DNA of 64,000 nucleotides from Curvibacter sp. PD_MW3 (GTDB lineage Bacteria > Pseudomonadota > Gammaproteobacteria > Burkholderiales > Burkholderiaceae_C): positions 62,001 to 126,000 of the forward strand of contig NSIV01000003.1 of the NCBI GenBank assembly GCA_002633085.1. Reading direction: 5' to 3'. The notes below the pieces were generated by a model, which made no database searches, was not told the DNA's origin, and saw only the letters and a list, made by a program, of their open reading frames with translations. The translations under genes and the position numbers were made by a program. Below, piece after piece: positions 53,714 through 62,117 of the stretch; positions within the stretch are counted from its first letter, which is position 1; each line of letters begins with the position of its first letter.

Positions 53714-55306
53714 TCAGGTCAGCAGGGCCTGGACCTCATTGCTCACGCGGAACTGGCGCACCACATGGGCCAGGCGGTCGGCCTGCTCGCGCATGGATTC
53801 CGCTGCCGCCGCGGATTCCTCCACCAGCGCCGCATTCTGCTGCGTCATGCGGTCGATTTCGTTCACGGCCTGGCTCACGTTGCCAATGCCTTCGGACTGG
53901 CTGGTCGAGGCGATGGTGATCTCGCCGATGGTGTCGCTCACGCGTTTGACGCCGCCCACGATCTCCTCCATCGCCCGCCCGGCTTCTTCCACCAGGCGCA
54001 CGCCGCCGTCCACCGCCGTCACGCTGTTGTCGATCAAGCCCTTGATTTCGCTGGCCGCCGCGGCCGAGCGCTGCGCCAGGGAGCGCACCTCGCTGGCCAC
54101 CACGGCAAAACCACGACCTTGTTCGCCGGCACGCGCGGCTTCCACCGCGGCATTGAGCGCCAGGATGTTGGTCTGGAAAGCGATCGAGTCGATCAGGCCG
54201 ATGATGTCGCCGATCTTCTTGCTGGCCTGCGAGATGCTTTGCATGCTCTGCACCGCCTGCCCGACCACCGAGCCGCCACGCTGTGCCGCCTGCGAGGCGG
54301 TGGCCGCCAGCTGGTTGGCCGTCTGCGCCGAAGCGGCGGTGTGCTGGACGTTGCCGCTGAGGTTGGAAATGGAGGACACCGTCTGCTGTACATTGCTGGC
54401 GGTCTGCTCGGTGCGGCTGGACAGGTCCTGGTTGCCGGTGGCAATCTCGCGGCTGGCAGTGGCGATGCTTTCGCTCGAATCCCGCACCTGGGACACCATG
54501 TGCCCCAGACCTGAGCGCATGGCCTCCAGGGCGCGCTGCAGGTCAGCCACCTCATCCTTGCCATTGACCCGCATCTGCTGCGACAAGTCGCCGCTGGCAA
54601 TCGCCTGGGCCAGGCCGCGTGCCTGCTCCAGCGGTTGACAGATGGCCTGCATGTTGAGCAGCGTCAAGGGCACCACCACGATCAGCGCAAACACCACCAA
54701 TGCAGCGAAAAGGAACAGCGTCTGGTCCAGTGCCGCACCCTGGCTTTCAACCGCTTGCCGGGCCGTCTCGCGCAGCGCGTTGTCGATCTGCTGCAGCAGC
54801 TTGTCGGCTTCCTCGAACTCGGCCACCGCGCGCGCGCTCATGCGGTTGGCAATGGTGGCGGTCTCATAGGCGCTGGCCTCCAGCTGCCCGGCCACCTGCC
54901 CGAACATGGTGCGGTAGGCCTTCATGTGCTCGGTCGCTTTCTGGACCCGGGGCTTGTCGGTCTCAGAGGCGCTTTCCAGCAGCTCCGCCAGCGTCTTCTC
55001 GATCTTCTGCATGTCGGCCAGCCACTTGCCGCGAATCTGCTGGATCGCCTCCGGCTTCTCATACTGGATGATCATGTCCTTTTCATGCCGGCGCACCAGG
55101 CTCATCTCATAGCGCAGACCGCCCAGCCGCTCCACCCCGGCATGCGACTGGTTGACCTGCTGCTCGCCCAGGTTGTGGATGCGGAACATCCCCAGCATGC
55201 CGGCACCACCCAGCAGGCCCAGCAGACACATGACCACCACGATCGCACTGAGCATGCGAAAACGGATGGTGAATTGGCGCATCAACTCAAAAATTTTCGA
55301 CATCAT
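53714..55306 (-). CDS. Methyl-accepting chemotaxis protein
   Basis: A 530-aa chemoreceptor with TM1 (about 19-42), a four-helix-bundle-like periplasmic domain of about 150 residues, TM2 (about 192-215), HAMP, and a signalling domain with the invariant hairpin [30 protein letters not shown]. It is the only chemotaxis gene in the window. Ligand unknown. Confidence 0.94.
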   Translation of the reverse strand: MMSKIFELMRQFTIRFRMLSAIVVVMCLLGLLGGAGMLGMFRIHNLGEQQVNQSHAGVERLGGLRYEMSLVRRHEKDMIIQYEKPEAIQQIRGKWLADMQKIEKTLAELLESASETDKPRVQKATEHMKAYRTMFGQVAGQLEASAYETATIANRMSARAVAEFEEADKLLQQIDNALRETARQAVESQGAALDQTLFLFAALVVFALIVVVPLTLLNMQAICQPLEQARGLAQAIASGDLSQQMRVNGKDEVADLQRALEAMRSGLGHMVSQVRDSSESIATASREIATGNQDLSSRTEQTASNVQQTVSSISNLSGNVQHTAASAQTANQLAATASQAAQRGGSVVGQAVQSMQSISQASKKIGDIIGLIDSIAFQTNILALNAAVEAARAGEQGRGFAVVASEVRSLAQRSAAAASEIKGLIDNSVTAVDGGVRLVEEAGRAMEEIVGGVKRVSDTIGEITIASTSQSEGIGNVSQAVNEIDRMTQQNAALVEESAAAAESMREQADRLAHVVRQFRVSNEVQALLT

Positions 55307-55381
55307 GACCCGTCCCGTTATCCATTAGTTATGAAATGAAACCGAAATGGCATTCTAGGCGGCGAATACTTCAGTTTGCGC

Positions 55382-57601
55382 TTACATATCCCGAGGTCGC
55401 CAACGTCGCAGTAACAGGGCGTTGGTCATCACACTGACCGAGCTCATGGCCATGGCCGCGCCCGCCACCACCGGGTTGAGGAAGCCGAACGCGGCCAGCG
55501 GGATCCCCGCCACGTTGTAGATGAAGGCCCAGAACAGGTTTTGCCGGATCTTGGCCACTGTCCGGTCCGAGACATCGAGCGCGGCCGCCACCAGCAACGG
55601 GTCGCCGCGCATCAGCGTGATGCCGGCCGCATGCATGGCCACGTCGGTGCCGTTGCCCATGGCCAGGCCGACATCGGCCGCCGCCAGGGCCGGTGCATCG
55701 TTAACGCCGTCGCCCACCATGGCCACAGTATGTCCACCGGTCTTCAGTTCCGCCACCTTGGCCGCCTTGTCGCCCGGCAACACCTCGGCCAGCACCTCGC
55801 CGGCTTCCGGCCGAAGTCCCAAGCGGCGCGCCATGGCCTCGGCCGCACCCTGGTTGTCGCCCGAGATCATCACGGTGCGGATGCCGCGTGCGCGCAACGC
55901 CGCCAGCGCCTCTTTGGCCCCTGGCTTGGGTTCGTCGCCAAACGCCATCAGGGCACGTAATGTCAAGCCGGCGGTGGTGCGCTCCAGCATCGCCGAGACC
56001 GTGGCGCCCTGGGCCTGCAACTCGGCGGCACGGACTGCCAGCGCCCCCAGGCCTACGCCCAGTTCCTCCATCCAGCGCAGGCTGCCGATCAGGTAGCTCC
56101 TCACCCCGACCTCGCCCTCGCTGCCGCGGCCCGGCACCGCGCGCACGTTGTCCGGCGCTTCGATCGGCAGGCCGCGTGCCTGTGCCGCCGCCACGACGGC
56201 GCGTGCCAGCGGATGTTCGCTGCCGCTTTGCAGGCTGGCCGCAGCCTGCAGCACCATGGCCTCATCCATGCCCTCGGCCACCACCAGCGCCGTCAGGCGC
56301 GGCTGACCCACCGTCAGCGTGCCGGTCTTGTCGAAGGCCACGGTGTCCACCTTGTGCGCCAGCTCCAGGGCCTGCGCATCCTTGATCAGGATGCCGAACT
56401 TGGCGGCCACACCGGTGCCGGCCATGATGGCGGCCGGTGTCGCCAGGCCCAGGGCACAGGGGCAGGCAATCACCAGCACCGCCACGGCACGGATCAAGGC
56501 CAGCTCGAACGGGTGGCCGGTCAGCCACCAGCCCAGCAGTGTGATGAGCGCCACCAGCAACACCACCGGCACGAACACCGCCGACACCTGGTCCACCAGG
56601 CGCTGGATCGGTGCCTTGGCGGCCTGCGCATCCTCCACCAGGCGGATGATGTGCGCCAGCACCGTCTCGCTGCCGACCGCACCGACCTGCATCACAACCC
56701 GGCCCTCGCCGTTGATGGAGCCGCCGGTGAGCTTGGCACCGGCATCCTTCGCTACCGGCAACGGCTCGCCGGTCAGCATCGACTCATCCACCTGGGTATG
56801 CCCCTCCAGCAGCGTGCCATCGACCGGGAAACGTTCCCCTGGCCGCACCACCAACTTGTCGGCCACCAGCACCTCGGCCACCGGCACATCGAGCTCGCCT
56901 TCGCGGCCGACCAGGTGGGCCACGTCCGGGCGCAGCGCATGCAGGGCGCGGATGGCGGCGGTGGTCTGGCGCTTGGCACGGGCCTCCAGCCATTTGCCCA
57001 GCAGCACCAGCGTCACCACCACGGCCGAGGCCTCAAAGTACAGGTGCACCATGGCACCGTGTTCTGCCGTCAGCCACAGCCACATCGACAGCGCCCAGCC
57101 GGCTGTGGTGCCGATGGCCACCAGCAAATCCATATTGCCGGTCAGGGCCTTGAGCGCATGCCAGCCCGCTTTGTAGAACCGCGCCCCCAGAATGAACTGC
57201 ACCGGTGTGGCCAGCAGAAACTGCGCCCAGGCCGGCAGCATCCAGTGCAGCCCCAGCAGGTCGCCCAGCATGGGAACGACCAGCGGCGCCGACAGCAGCA
57301 GGCCGATGGCGACCGGCGCAAAACCGGTCCAGGGTGAGGCATCGCCCTCTTGCTCCAGCGCATCGGCAGCACGCGGCTCGTAGCCGGCATCGCGCACGGC
57401 ACGACGCAGGCGTGCCTCCATCTGCTCGGAAGGCTCGAAGCTCACCCGCGCCGATTCGGTGGCCAGGTTGACGCTGGCCTCTTTCACGCCAGGTACTTTC
57501 TTCAGGGCCTTTTCCACGCGCGTCACACAGGAAGCGCAGGTCATGCCGCCAATGCCAATGTCCAGGGAAGGGGTCGCGGAAGGGGTGGTGATGGTGCTCA
57601 T
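55382..57601 (-). CDS. copA: Cu(I)-translocating P-type ATPase
   Basis: A 739-aa P1B-1 ATPase exporting cytoplasmic Cu(I). One N-terminal HMA domain with GGMTCASC (metal Cys 22 and 25), the phosphorylation loop DKTGTLT (about 421), the transport motif [12 protein letters not shown] (CPC about 377) and the [10 protein letters not shown] hinge (about 629) are all present. It starts seven bases after a CueR-type promoter -10 and diverges from copZ and cueR, the usual set. Confidence 0.97.
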   Translation of the reverse strand: MSTITTPSATPSLDIGIGGMTCASCVTRVEKALKKVPGVKEASVNLATESARVSFEPSEQMEARLRRAVRDAGYEPRAADALEQEGDASPWTGFAPVAIGLLLSAPLVVPMLGDLLGLHWMLPAWAQFLLATPVQFILGARFYKAGWHALKALTGNMDLLVAIGTTAGWALSMWLWLTAEHGAMVHLYFEASAVVVTLVLLGKWLEARAKRQTTAAIRALHALRPDVAHLVGREGELDVPVAEVLVADKLVVRPGERFPVDGTLLEGHTQVDESMLTGEPLPVAKDAGAKLTGGSINGEGRVVMQVGAVGSETVLAHIIRLVEDAQAAKAPIQRLVDQVSAVFVPVVLLVALITLLGWWLTGHPFELALIRAVAVLVIACPCALGLATPAAIMAGTGVAAKFGILIKDAQALELAHKVDTVAFDKTGTLTVGQPRLTALVVAEGMDEAMVLQAAASLQSGSEHPLARAVVAAAQARGLPIEAPDNVRAVPGRGSEGEVGVRSYLIGSLRWMEELGVGLGALAVRAAELQAQGATVSAMLERTTAGLTLRALMAFGDEPKPGAKEALAALRARGIRTVMISGDNQGAAEAMARRLGLRPEAGEVLAEVLPGDKAAKVAELKTGGHTVAMVGDGVNDAPALAAADVGLAMGNGTDVAMHAAGITLMRGDPLLVAAALDVSDRTVAKIRQNLFWAFIYNVAGIPLAAFGFLNPVVAGAAMAMSSVSVMTNALLLRRWRPRDM

Positions 57602-57607
57602 GCGTGA

Positions 57608-57638
57608 ATTCTGAACCTTGCCATGATGGGAGGGTCAA
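57608..57638 (-). promoter_or_regulatory. CueR-type promoter of copA
   Basis: On the minus strand TTGACC (57638-57633), a 19-bp spacer CTCCCATCATGGCAAGGTT and CAGAAT (57613-57608). The spacer contains the dyad ACC(C/T)TCCC...GGCAAGGT typical of CueR. The 19-bp spacing is what MerR activators require. It is the mirror image of the copZ promoter. Confidence 0.85.
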
Positions 57639-57686
57639 CCCCTGCGTTAAATCAACCATTCTGCCGCCAAGGTTGCCATAATGCCC

Positions 57687-57717
57687 TTGACCTTCCCATC
57701 ATGGCAAGGTTCAGGAT
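57687..57717 (+). promoter_or_regulatory. CueR-type promoter of copZ-cueR
   Basis: TTGACC (57687-57692), spacer TTCCCATCATGGCAAGGTT (19 bp) and CAGGAT (57712-57717). The spacer differs from the copA copy at one base. The dyad ACCTTCCC/GGCAAGGT fits a CueR site. Confidence 0.85.
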
Positions 57718-57761
57718 AAGCGCCAGCTATCAGGCTGAACCTGTTTTCTGAAGGAGTCCAT

Positions 57762-57959
57762 ATGAATCAGATTTTTGAAGTCACCGGCATGACCTGCGGT
57801 CACTGCGAAAAAGCCGTCACGCAAGCGATCCGGCAACTCGACCCGCAGGCCGAGGTCAAGATCGACCGCAGTCAGAACAAGGTCGAGGTGCAGTCGCAGC
57901 AACCGCGCGACGCACTGGCCAAGGCGATTGCCGAAGAGGGCTACGCTGTCACCGTCTGA
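57762..57959 (+). CDS. copZ: Copper chaperone CopZ-like protein
   Basis: A 65-aa HMA-fold protein with MTCGHC (Cys at 12 and 15) for Cu(I) binding. GAAGGAGTCCAT precedes the ATG. It carries Cu(I) to CopA. It is translated from its own CueR-type promoter and followed by cueR after 13 bp. Confidence 0.95.
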   Translation: MNQIFEVTGMTCGHCEKAVTQAIRQLDPQAEVKIDRSQNKVEVQSQQPRDALAKAIAEEGYAVTV

Positions 57960-57972
57960 ACCGCAGGCTGCC

Positions 57973-58419
57973 ATGACCCGCACCTTGAACGAAATCCTGT
58001 GGCCTGTCAGCATCAGCCATGCCGCCGAACTCTCCGGCATCTCGGCCAAGATGGTGCGCCATTACGAATCGCTCGGGCTGCTGCCGCGGGTGGCGCGCAC
58101 CGACAGCGGCTACCGCCAGTACAGCGAGGCCGATGTGCACACCCTGCGTTTCATCAAACGCTCTCGCGATCTCGGCTTCTCGATGGCTGAGATCGCCGAA
58201 CTGGTCACGCTATGGCAAAACCGGCGCCGCACCAGCGCCAGCGTCAAGCGCATCGCACAGAAACATGTGACTGAGCTGGCACAACGCATCGAAGCCATGC
58301 AGGCCATGCAGCGCTCCCTGCAGCAGTTGCTGCACCATTGCCATGGCGACGAGCGACCCGAGTGCCCCATCCTCGACGACCTGGCCAGTCAATCGACCCG
58401 AAGCCTGCCGGTCGGTTGA
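57973..58419 (+). CDS. cueR: MerR-family copper regulator CueR
   Basis: A 148-aa MerR-type regulator: HTH ISHAAELSGISAKMVRHYESLGLL, then a dimerisation helix and the metal loop C-HGDERPE-C (Cys eight residues apart as in CueR). The Ser of SASVKRI corresponds to the CueR residue that marks selectivity for +1 ions. Start MTRTLNE at 57973. Copper promoters with matching dyads flank copZ and copA. Confidence 0.93.
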   Translation: MTRTLNEILWPVSISHAAELSGISAKMVRHYESLGLLPRVARTDSGYRQYSEADVHTLRFIKRSRDLGFSMAEIAELVTLWQNRRRTSASVKRIAQKHVTELAQRIEAMQAMQRSLQQLLHHCHGDERPECPILDDLASQSTRSLPVG

Positions 58420-58474
58420 CGCCAACTGGCCCACCTCCAATAATGACCTTCACCCACTTCACAGGAGTTACAAC

Positions 58475-58678
58475 ATGAAATCCAATGTCGGCGGTATCGA
58501 CCGCATCATCCGCATCGTCGCCGGTGTCGTTCTCATCGCGCTGGCCGCCACCAACACTGTGGGCTGGTGGGGCTGGCTGGGCATCGTCCCGCTGGCCACC
58601 GGCCTGATCGGCTGGTGCCCGCCTTATGCCTTGCTGGGCTTCAACACCTGCGCCATGAAGGACAAGCCGCAGTCCTGA
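58475..58678 (+). CDS. DUF2892 two-helix membrane protein
   Basis: A 67-aa protein: NVGGIDRIIRIVAGVVLIAL and GWLGIVPLATGLIGWCPPY, the YgaP C-terminal-like DUF2892 fold (two TM helices and a CP(P/L)Y Cys). AGGAG is eight bases before the ATG. Such proteins are often found with rhodanese or metal genes; function unknown. Confidence 0.9.
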   Translation: MKSNVGGIDRIIRIVAGVVLIALAATNTVGWWGWLGIVPLATGLIGWCPPYALLGFNTCAMKDKPQS

Positions 58679-58700
58679 GGTTTTCTCACCGCCGCTGACC

Positions 58701-58750
58701 GCTATGCTTTTGATAGCTGTCGGCGCATATTTTGAAAGGGCCAGAGGCTG
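58701..58750. repeat. Comamonadaceae GCTAT-N-ATAGC dispersed repeat, copy C
   Basis: GCTATGCTTTTGATAGCTGT CGGCGCATATTTTGAAAGGG then CCAGAGGCTG. Same core and tail order as copies A and B. It fills the gap between the DUF2892 and pirin genes. Confidence 0.75.
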
Positions 58751-58783
58751 ATTTGACTGCGAATCGGCCTCTTCCTCGTTCCC

Positions 58784-59698
58784 ATGAACATCCCCACCCT
58801 CCAGTCCCCGCGCCGGGTCGAGCGCCTCATCACCGGCCAACCCACCCGTGACGGTGCTGGCGTCAAACTCACACGCGTGCTCACGCATGACCTGCAACGC
58901 CGGCTCGACCCCTTCCTGATGCTGGACAACTTTGCCAGCGACGACCCGAAGGACTACGGCGCCGGTTTTCCCGACCATCCGCACCGCGGTTTCGAAACCG
59001 TCACCTACATGATTGCCGGGCGCATGCGTCACCGCGACAGCGCAGGCCATGAGGGCCTGCTGCAAAACGGCGGCGTGCAATGGATGACCGCCGGCCGCGG
59101 CCTGATCCACAGCGAAATGCCGGAGCAGGAGGCAGGTGTGATGGAAGGCTTCCAGCTCTGGCTCAACCTGCCGGGCAAAGACAAGCTGTGCCAGCCGGGG
59201 TACCGCGACATCCAGAGCAGCGAAATCCCCGAATTCACCAGCCCGGCCGGCGAGGGTGAAGACACGCGCGGCGGCGTGCGCGTGCGCGTGATCGCCGGCA
59301 GCAGCCACGGCGTGGCTGGTGCCATGCAACGGCCGGTCGAGCAGTACCCGACCGACCCGCTGTACCTGGACCTGCACTTCCCGGCCGGCGGCGCCACCTT
59401 CGCGCAGCCACTGCCGGCCACGCACAACGCCTTCATCTACGTCTACCGCGGCACCGTGCACGTGGTGGACGGCGAAGACAAGGCCACGCCGGTGCCGCTG
59501 CACCGCATGGCCATTCTGGAAAACGTCGGCGACGGCGTACGCCTGCAGGCCGATCCCGGCAGCGAGCCGGCACGCGCCCTGCTGATCGCGGGTCGTCCCC
59601 TCGGGGAGCCGATTGCCCAGTACGGGCCCTTTGTCATGAACACGCGTGAAGAGCTGATGAGCGCGATGGATGATTTTCGCAGCGGCCGCCTGGCCTGA
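58784..59698 (+). CDS. Pirin family protein
   Basis: A 304-aa cupin-domain protein. The metal-binding set FPDHPHRGFETVTY and GRGLIHSEMP with its His and Glu is complete, followed by the second cupin with HNAFIYVYRGTVHV. Bacterial pirins can have quercetinase or regulatory roles; the role here is not evident. There is no clear operon partner. Confidence 0.93.
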   Translation: MNIPTLQSPRRVERLITGQPTRDGAGVKLTRVLTHDLQRRLDPFLMLDNFASDDPKDYGAGFPDHPHRGFETVTYMIAGRMRHRDSAGHEGLLQNGGVQWMTAGRGLIHSEMPEQEAGVMEGFQLWLNLPGKDKLCQPGYRDIQSSEIPEFTSPAGEGEDTRGGVRVRVIAGSSHGVAGAMQRPVEQYPTDPLYLDLHFPAGGATFAQPLPATHNAFIYVYRGTVHVVDGEDKATPVPLHRMAILENVGDGVRLQADPGSEPARALLIAGRPLGEPIAQYGPFVMNTREELMSAMDDFRSGRLA

Positions 59699-59817
59699 GC
59701 GCACATCAGCGCAGCGAACTTTACACAGCCTTCGCACGCCGTCACGACACGGATACACAGCGCGCGCAGACTCCGTTTCACCTGTTGTTCTGACAGGTTT
59801 TTTGAAAGGAAGAGCCC

Positions 59818-60327
59818 ATGAAATCCGTCTTCAAACCCGTGCTGCTGGCTGGCCTGATGGCTGTCGCCCTCACCACCCTGGCCCAGCCCGGTCCAGGCCC
59901 GGCGACCGGTCCGGGCGCGGGCAACCCCAGCGCCAGTGCCAGTGCCAACCCGGAATTCCGCGACCGCATGCAAGCGCGCATGCAGCGCCACATGGACCGT
60001 CGCACCGCCGACCTCAAGGCCAAACTCAAACTCAGCGCCGAGCAAGACAGCGCCTGGAACGCCTATGTCACCGCCATGAAGCCGCCGGCTTTCGGCCCGC
60101 ATCCCAGCCGCGCTGAACTGGACAAGCTCACCACACCCGAGCGCCTGGACAAGATGCGCGAACTGCGCAAGCAACGCGAAGCCGAGATGGACAAGCGTGA
60201 CGACGCCACACGCGCGTTCTATGCCACACTCACGACCGAGCAGAAAAAAGTCTTTGATGCCAACACCGGCCGCCCTTTTGGTGACCGTGGCAGCCGTGGC
60301 GAGCGCAGGCCCCCACGCAAGGACTGA
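59818..60327 (+). CDS. Periplasmic Spy/CpxP-like (LTxxQ) protein
   Basis: A 169-aa exported protein (signal peptide VLLAGLMAVALTTLA, then a Pro/Gly-rich linker). It has LSAEQDSAW and LTTEQKKVFD, the two LTxxQ-type motifs of Spy and CpxP chaperones, with basic, helical remaining sequence and a basic RRPPRKD end. Expected role is periplasmic chaperone or envelope or metal stress response. GAAAGGAAGAGCCC precedes the ATG. Confidence 0.85.
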   Translation: MKSVFKPVLLAGLMAVALTTLAQPGPGPATGPGAGNPSASASANPEFRDRMQARMQRHMDRRTADLKAKLKLSAEQDSAWNAYVTAMKPPAFGPHPSRAELDKLTTPERLDKMRELRKQREAEMDKRDDATRAFYATLTTEQKKVFDANTGRPFGDRGSRGERRPPRKD

Positions 60328-60355
60328 GTCCTGAAACCAACCTGACCTCAGCCCG

Positions 60356-61180
60356 ATGCACAAACAGGCGCCACTCACCGTTCGCACCATTGAAATTCAT
60401 CAACCGATGCGCTGGCTGGCCCTGGCTTGGCGCGACATGGCGCGTTGCGGCTGGGTCAGCTTCGTGCATGGGGCGGTGCTGTGTGTCTTTGGCCTGCTGT
60501 TGATGATCGCGGCGCGCCACCAGTTCTGGCTGCTGGCCGGTGCCTTCTCAGGTTTTCTGGTGGTCGCCCCCGTGCTGGCCACCGGCCTGTATGCCTTGAG
60601 CCGAGCCGTCGAGCGCGGTGAACCGGCCTCTTTCCGGCTCGTGCTGCAAACCTGGCTCAGCTGGCGCCGCCATGGCGACAGCGCAGACGGCAAGGACTGG
60701 CGCCTGGTGAAGTTCGGGCTGTTGCTGGGACTGGCCGGCACCGGTTGGGTGCTGACGTCGGCCGCGCTCATCACGCTGCTGTCACCGGTCCCGATCGAGC
60801 GACCACTCGATTTCCTGCGCTTTGTCGTGCTGGCGCGCGACAACTACCTGTTCGAGCTCTGGCTCGCACTGGGCGGCATGATGGCCGCACCCATGTTTGC
60901 TTCCAGTGCTATTGCCCTGCCCCTGTTGCTGGACCGCCGCGTGAACGTGCTGCAAGCCGTGGTGACAAGCTGGCAGACCGTGCTGCTCAACCCGGGCCCC
61001 ATGGCCTGGTGGGCCTTTCTCATCATGGGCTTCTCGCTGCTGGGACTGTGCTCGGTACTGCTCGGCTTGGTGGCCGTGGTCCCCATGCTGGGCCATGCCA
61101 GCTGGCACGCCTACCGCGATCTGGTGGATGCCTCGGCCCTGCCGGAACGCACTGCGGCCATCGGTACGGAGGCGCGCTGA
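60356..61180 (+). CDS. DUF2189 membrane protein
   Basis: A 274-aa protein with about six TM helices, RTIEIHQPMRWLALAWRDM, GLYALSRAVERGEPASF and GHASWHAYRDLVD, matching DUF2189 (predicted integral membrane protein, role unknown). Its TGA overlaps the next ATG (TGATG), so the two are coupled. Confidence 0.88.
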   Translation: MHKQAPLTVRTIEIHQPMRWLALAWRDMARCGWVSFVHGAVLCVFGLLLMIAARHQFWLLAGAFSGFLVVAPVLATGLYALSRAVERGEPASFRLVLQTWLSWRRHGDSADGKDWRLVKFGLLLGLAGTGWVLTSAALITLLSPVPIERPLDFLRFVVLARDNYLFELWLALGGMMAAPMFASSAIALPLLLDRRVNVLQAVVTSWQTVLLNPGPMAWWAFLIMGFSLLGLCSVLLGLVAVVPMLGHASWHAYRDLVDASALPERTAAIGTEAR

Positions 61181-61389
61181 TGTTCGGCTACAGCGAAGAA
61201 CAAATCGCCGCCTTCGGCCTGAGTTTCGGCGTGGGAGCATTCATGCTCTACATGCTGTTCATCATCGGCCACCTGGCTTGGGAATCCAAGGCCGGCCGTT
61301 TCGGCACCTTTGTGCTGTTCCTGGGCCTGGCGTTCGGCATGGTCGGTTTCGCCGCCAAGTTCGTCATCCAGTGGGTGCTGGAGAAATAA
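61180..61389 (+). CDS. DUF2788 small membrane protein
   Basis: A 69-aa protein with two TM helices, FGLSFGVGAFMLYMLFIIGHLAWESKAGRFGTFVLF, typical of DUF2788. Start overlaps the DUF2189 stop. A dispersed repeat follows. Function unknown. Confidence 0.9.
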   Translation: MFGYSEEQIAAFGLSFGVGAFMLYMLFIIGHLAWESKAGRFGTFVLFLGLAFGMVGFAAKFVIQWVLEK

Positions 61390-61424
61390 CTCTCCTTCCC
61401 CCCGCTACCAGGCCAAGGGCTTTT

Positions 61425-61520
61425 CGGGGAACGCCGTGGAACCGGCTTTGCCGGGCCACTGGCGTTGTCCCCCACAGGGGGAGAGGGCGGCTACACGCAG
61501 TGAGCCGCCAACAGGGGGAT
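61425..61520. repeat. Dispersed GGAACCGGCTTTGCCGGGCC repeat, copy 2
   Basis: GCCGTGGAACCGGCTTTGCC GGGCCACTGGCGTTGTCCCC then CACAGGGGGAGAGGGCGGC and GAGCCGCCAACAGGGGG. The main part matches 30628-30685 base for base at most positions. It lies between the DUF2788 gene and the convergent nnrU. Confidence 0.75.
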
Positions 61521-61521
61521 G

Positions 61522-62100
61522 TCAGACCAACGGCCGGATGCCGATCAGCATGCCGTGCAACCAGAACGCCACCGCACCCCAGGCCGCCGCACCGAGCAAG
61601 ACCGTGATCACCGTCGGCAGCGTCTGACCCGGCGCATAGACCGTCCCCGCAATGCGGTCGCGCCGCCGTGCCGCGGCAAAGCTGGCCACGGCCCACAGCA
61701 GGAAAGCGCCGAACAGGATCTGATGCACCAGCATGCCGTTGGACAGCAAGTGCGCCAGCGCCCAGACCTTGACCCCCGCAGCCATCGGATGATGCAGACG
61801 CGCCTTGATGCTGTTGCCCGGCACATAGGCCGCGGCGAACAGCACGAACGCCAGCAAGGTCAACAGGCCGGCCAGGTGGCGCATGCCGGTGGGAGGCGTC
61901 CACAGCACCACCGGCTGCTCGCGCGCCACGCCAAAGCCCCAGACCACCAACGCCAGCCCGGCCAAGGACAGCAGCGAATACAGCCCCTTCCAGGTTCCTT
62001 CGCCCAGCCGCTCGCGCAGGTGGGTCCGCCAGCCATCAGCCACGATGCGCACCGAATGCACACCCAGAAAAATCACCAAACCCAATATCAGATAAGTCAT
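61522..62100 (-). CDS. nnrU: NnrU family membrane protein
   Basis: A 192-aa protein with about six TM helices: LVIFLGVHSVRIVADGWR and HPMAAGVKVWALAHLLSNG are the NnrU motifs. The family was named for a gene near nitrite and NO reduction genes; here none are next to it. It lies 17 bp after the GGDEF gene on the same strand. Confidence 0.92.
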   Translation of the reverse strand: MTYLILGLVIFLGVHSVRIVADGWRTHLRERLGEGTWKGLYSLLSLAGLALVVWGFGVAREQPVVLWTPPTGMRHLAGLLTLLAFVLFAAAYVPGNSIKARLHHPMAAGVKVWALAHLLSNGMLVHQILFGAFLLWAVASFAAARRRDRIAGTVYAPGQTLPTVITVLLGAAAWGAVAFWLHGMLIGIRPLV

Positions 62101-62117
62101 ACGTTTGCCCTCGCGTC

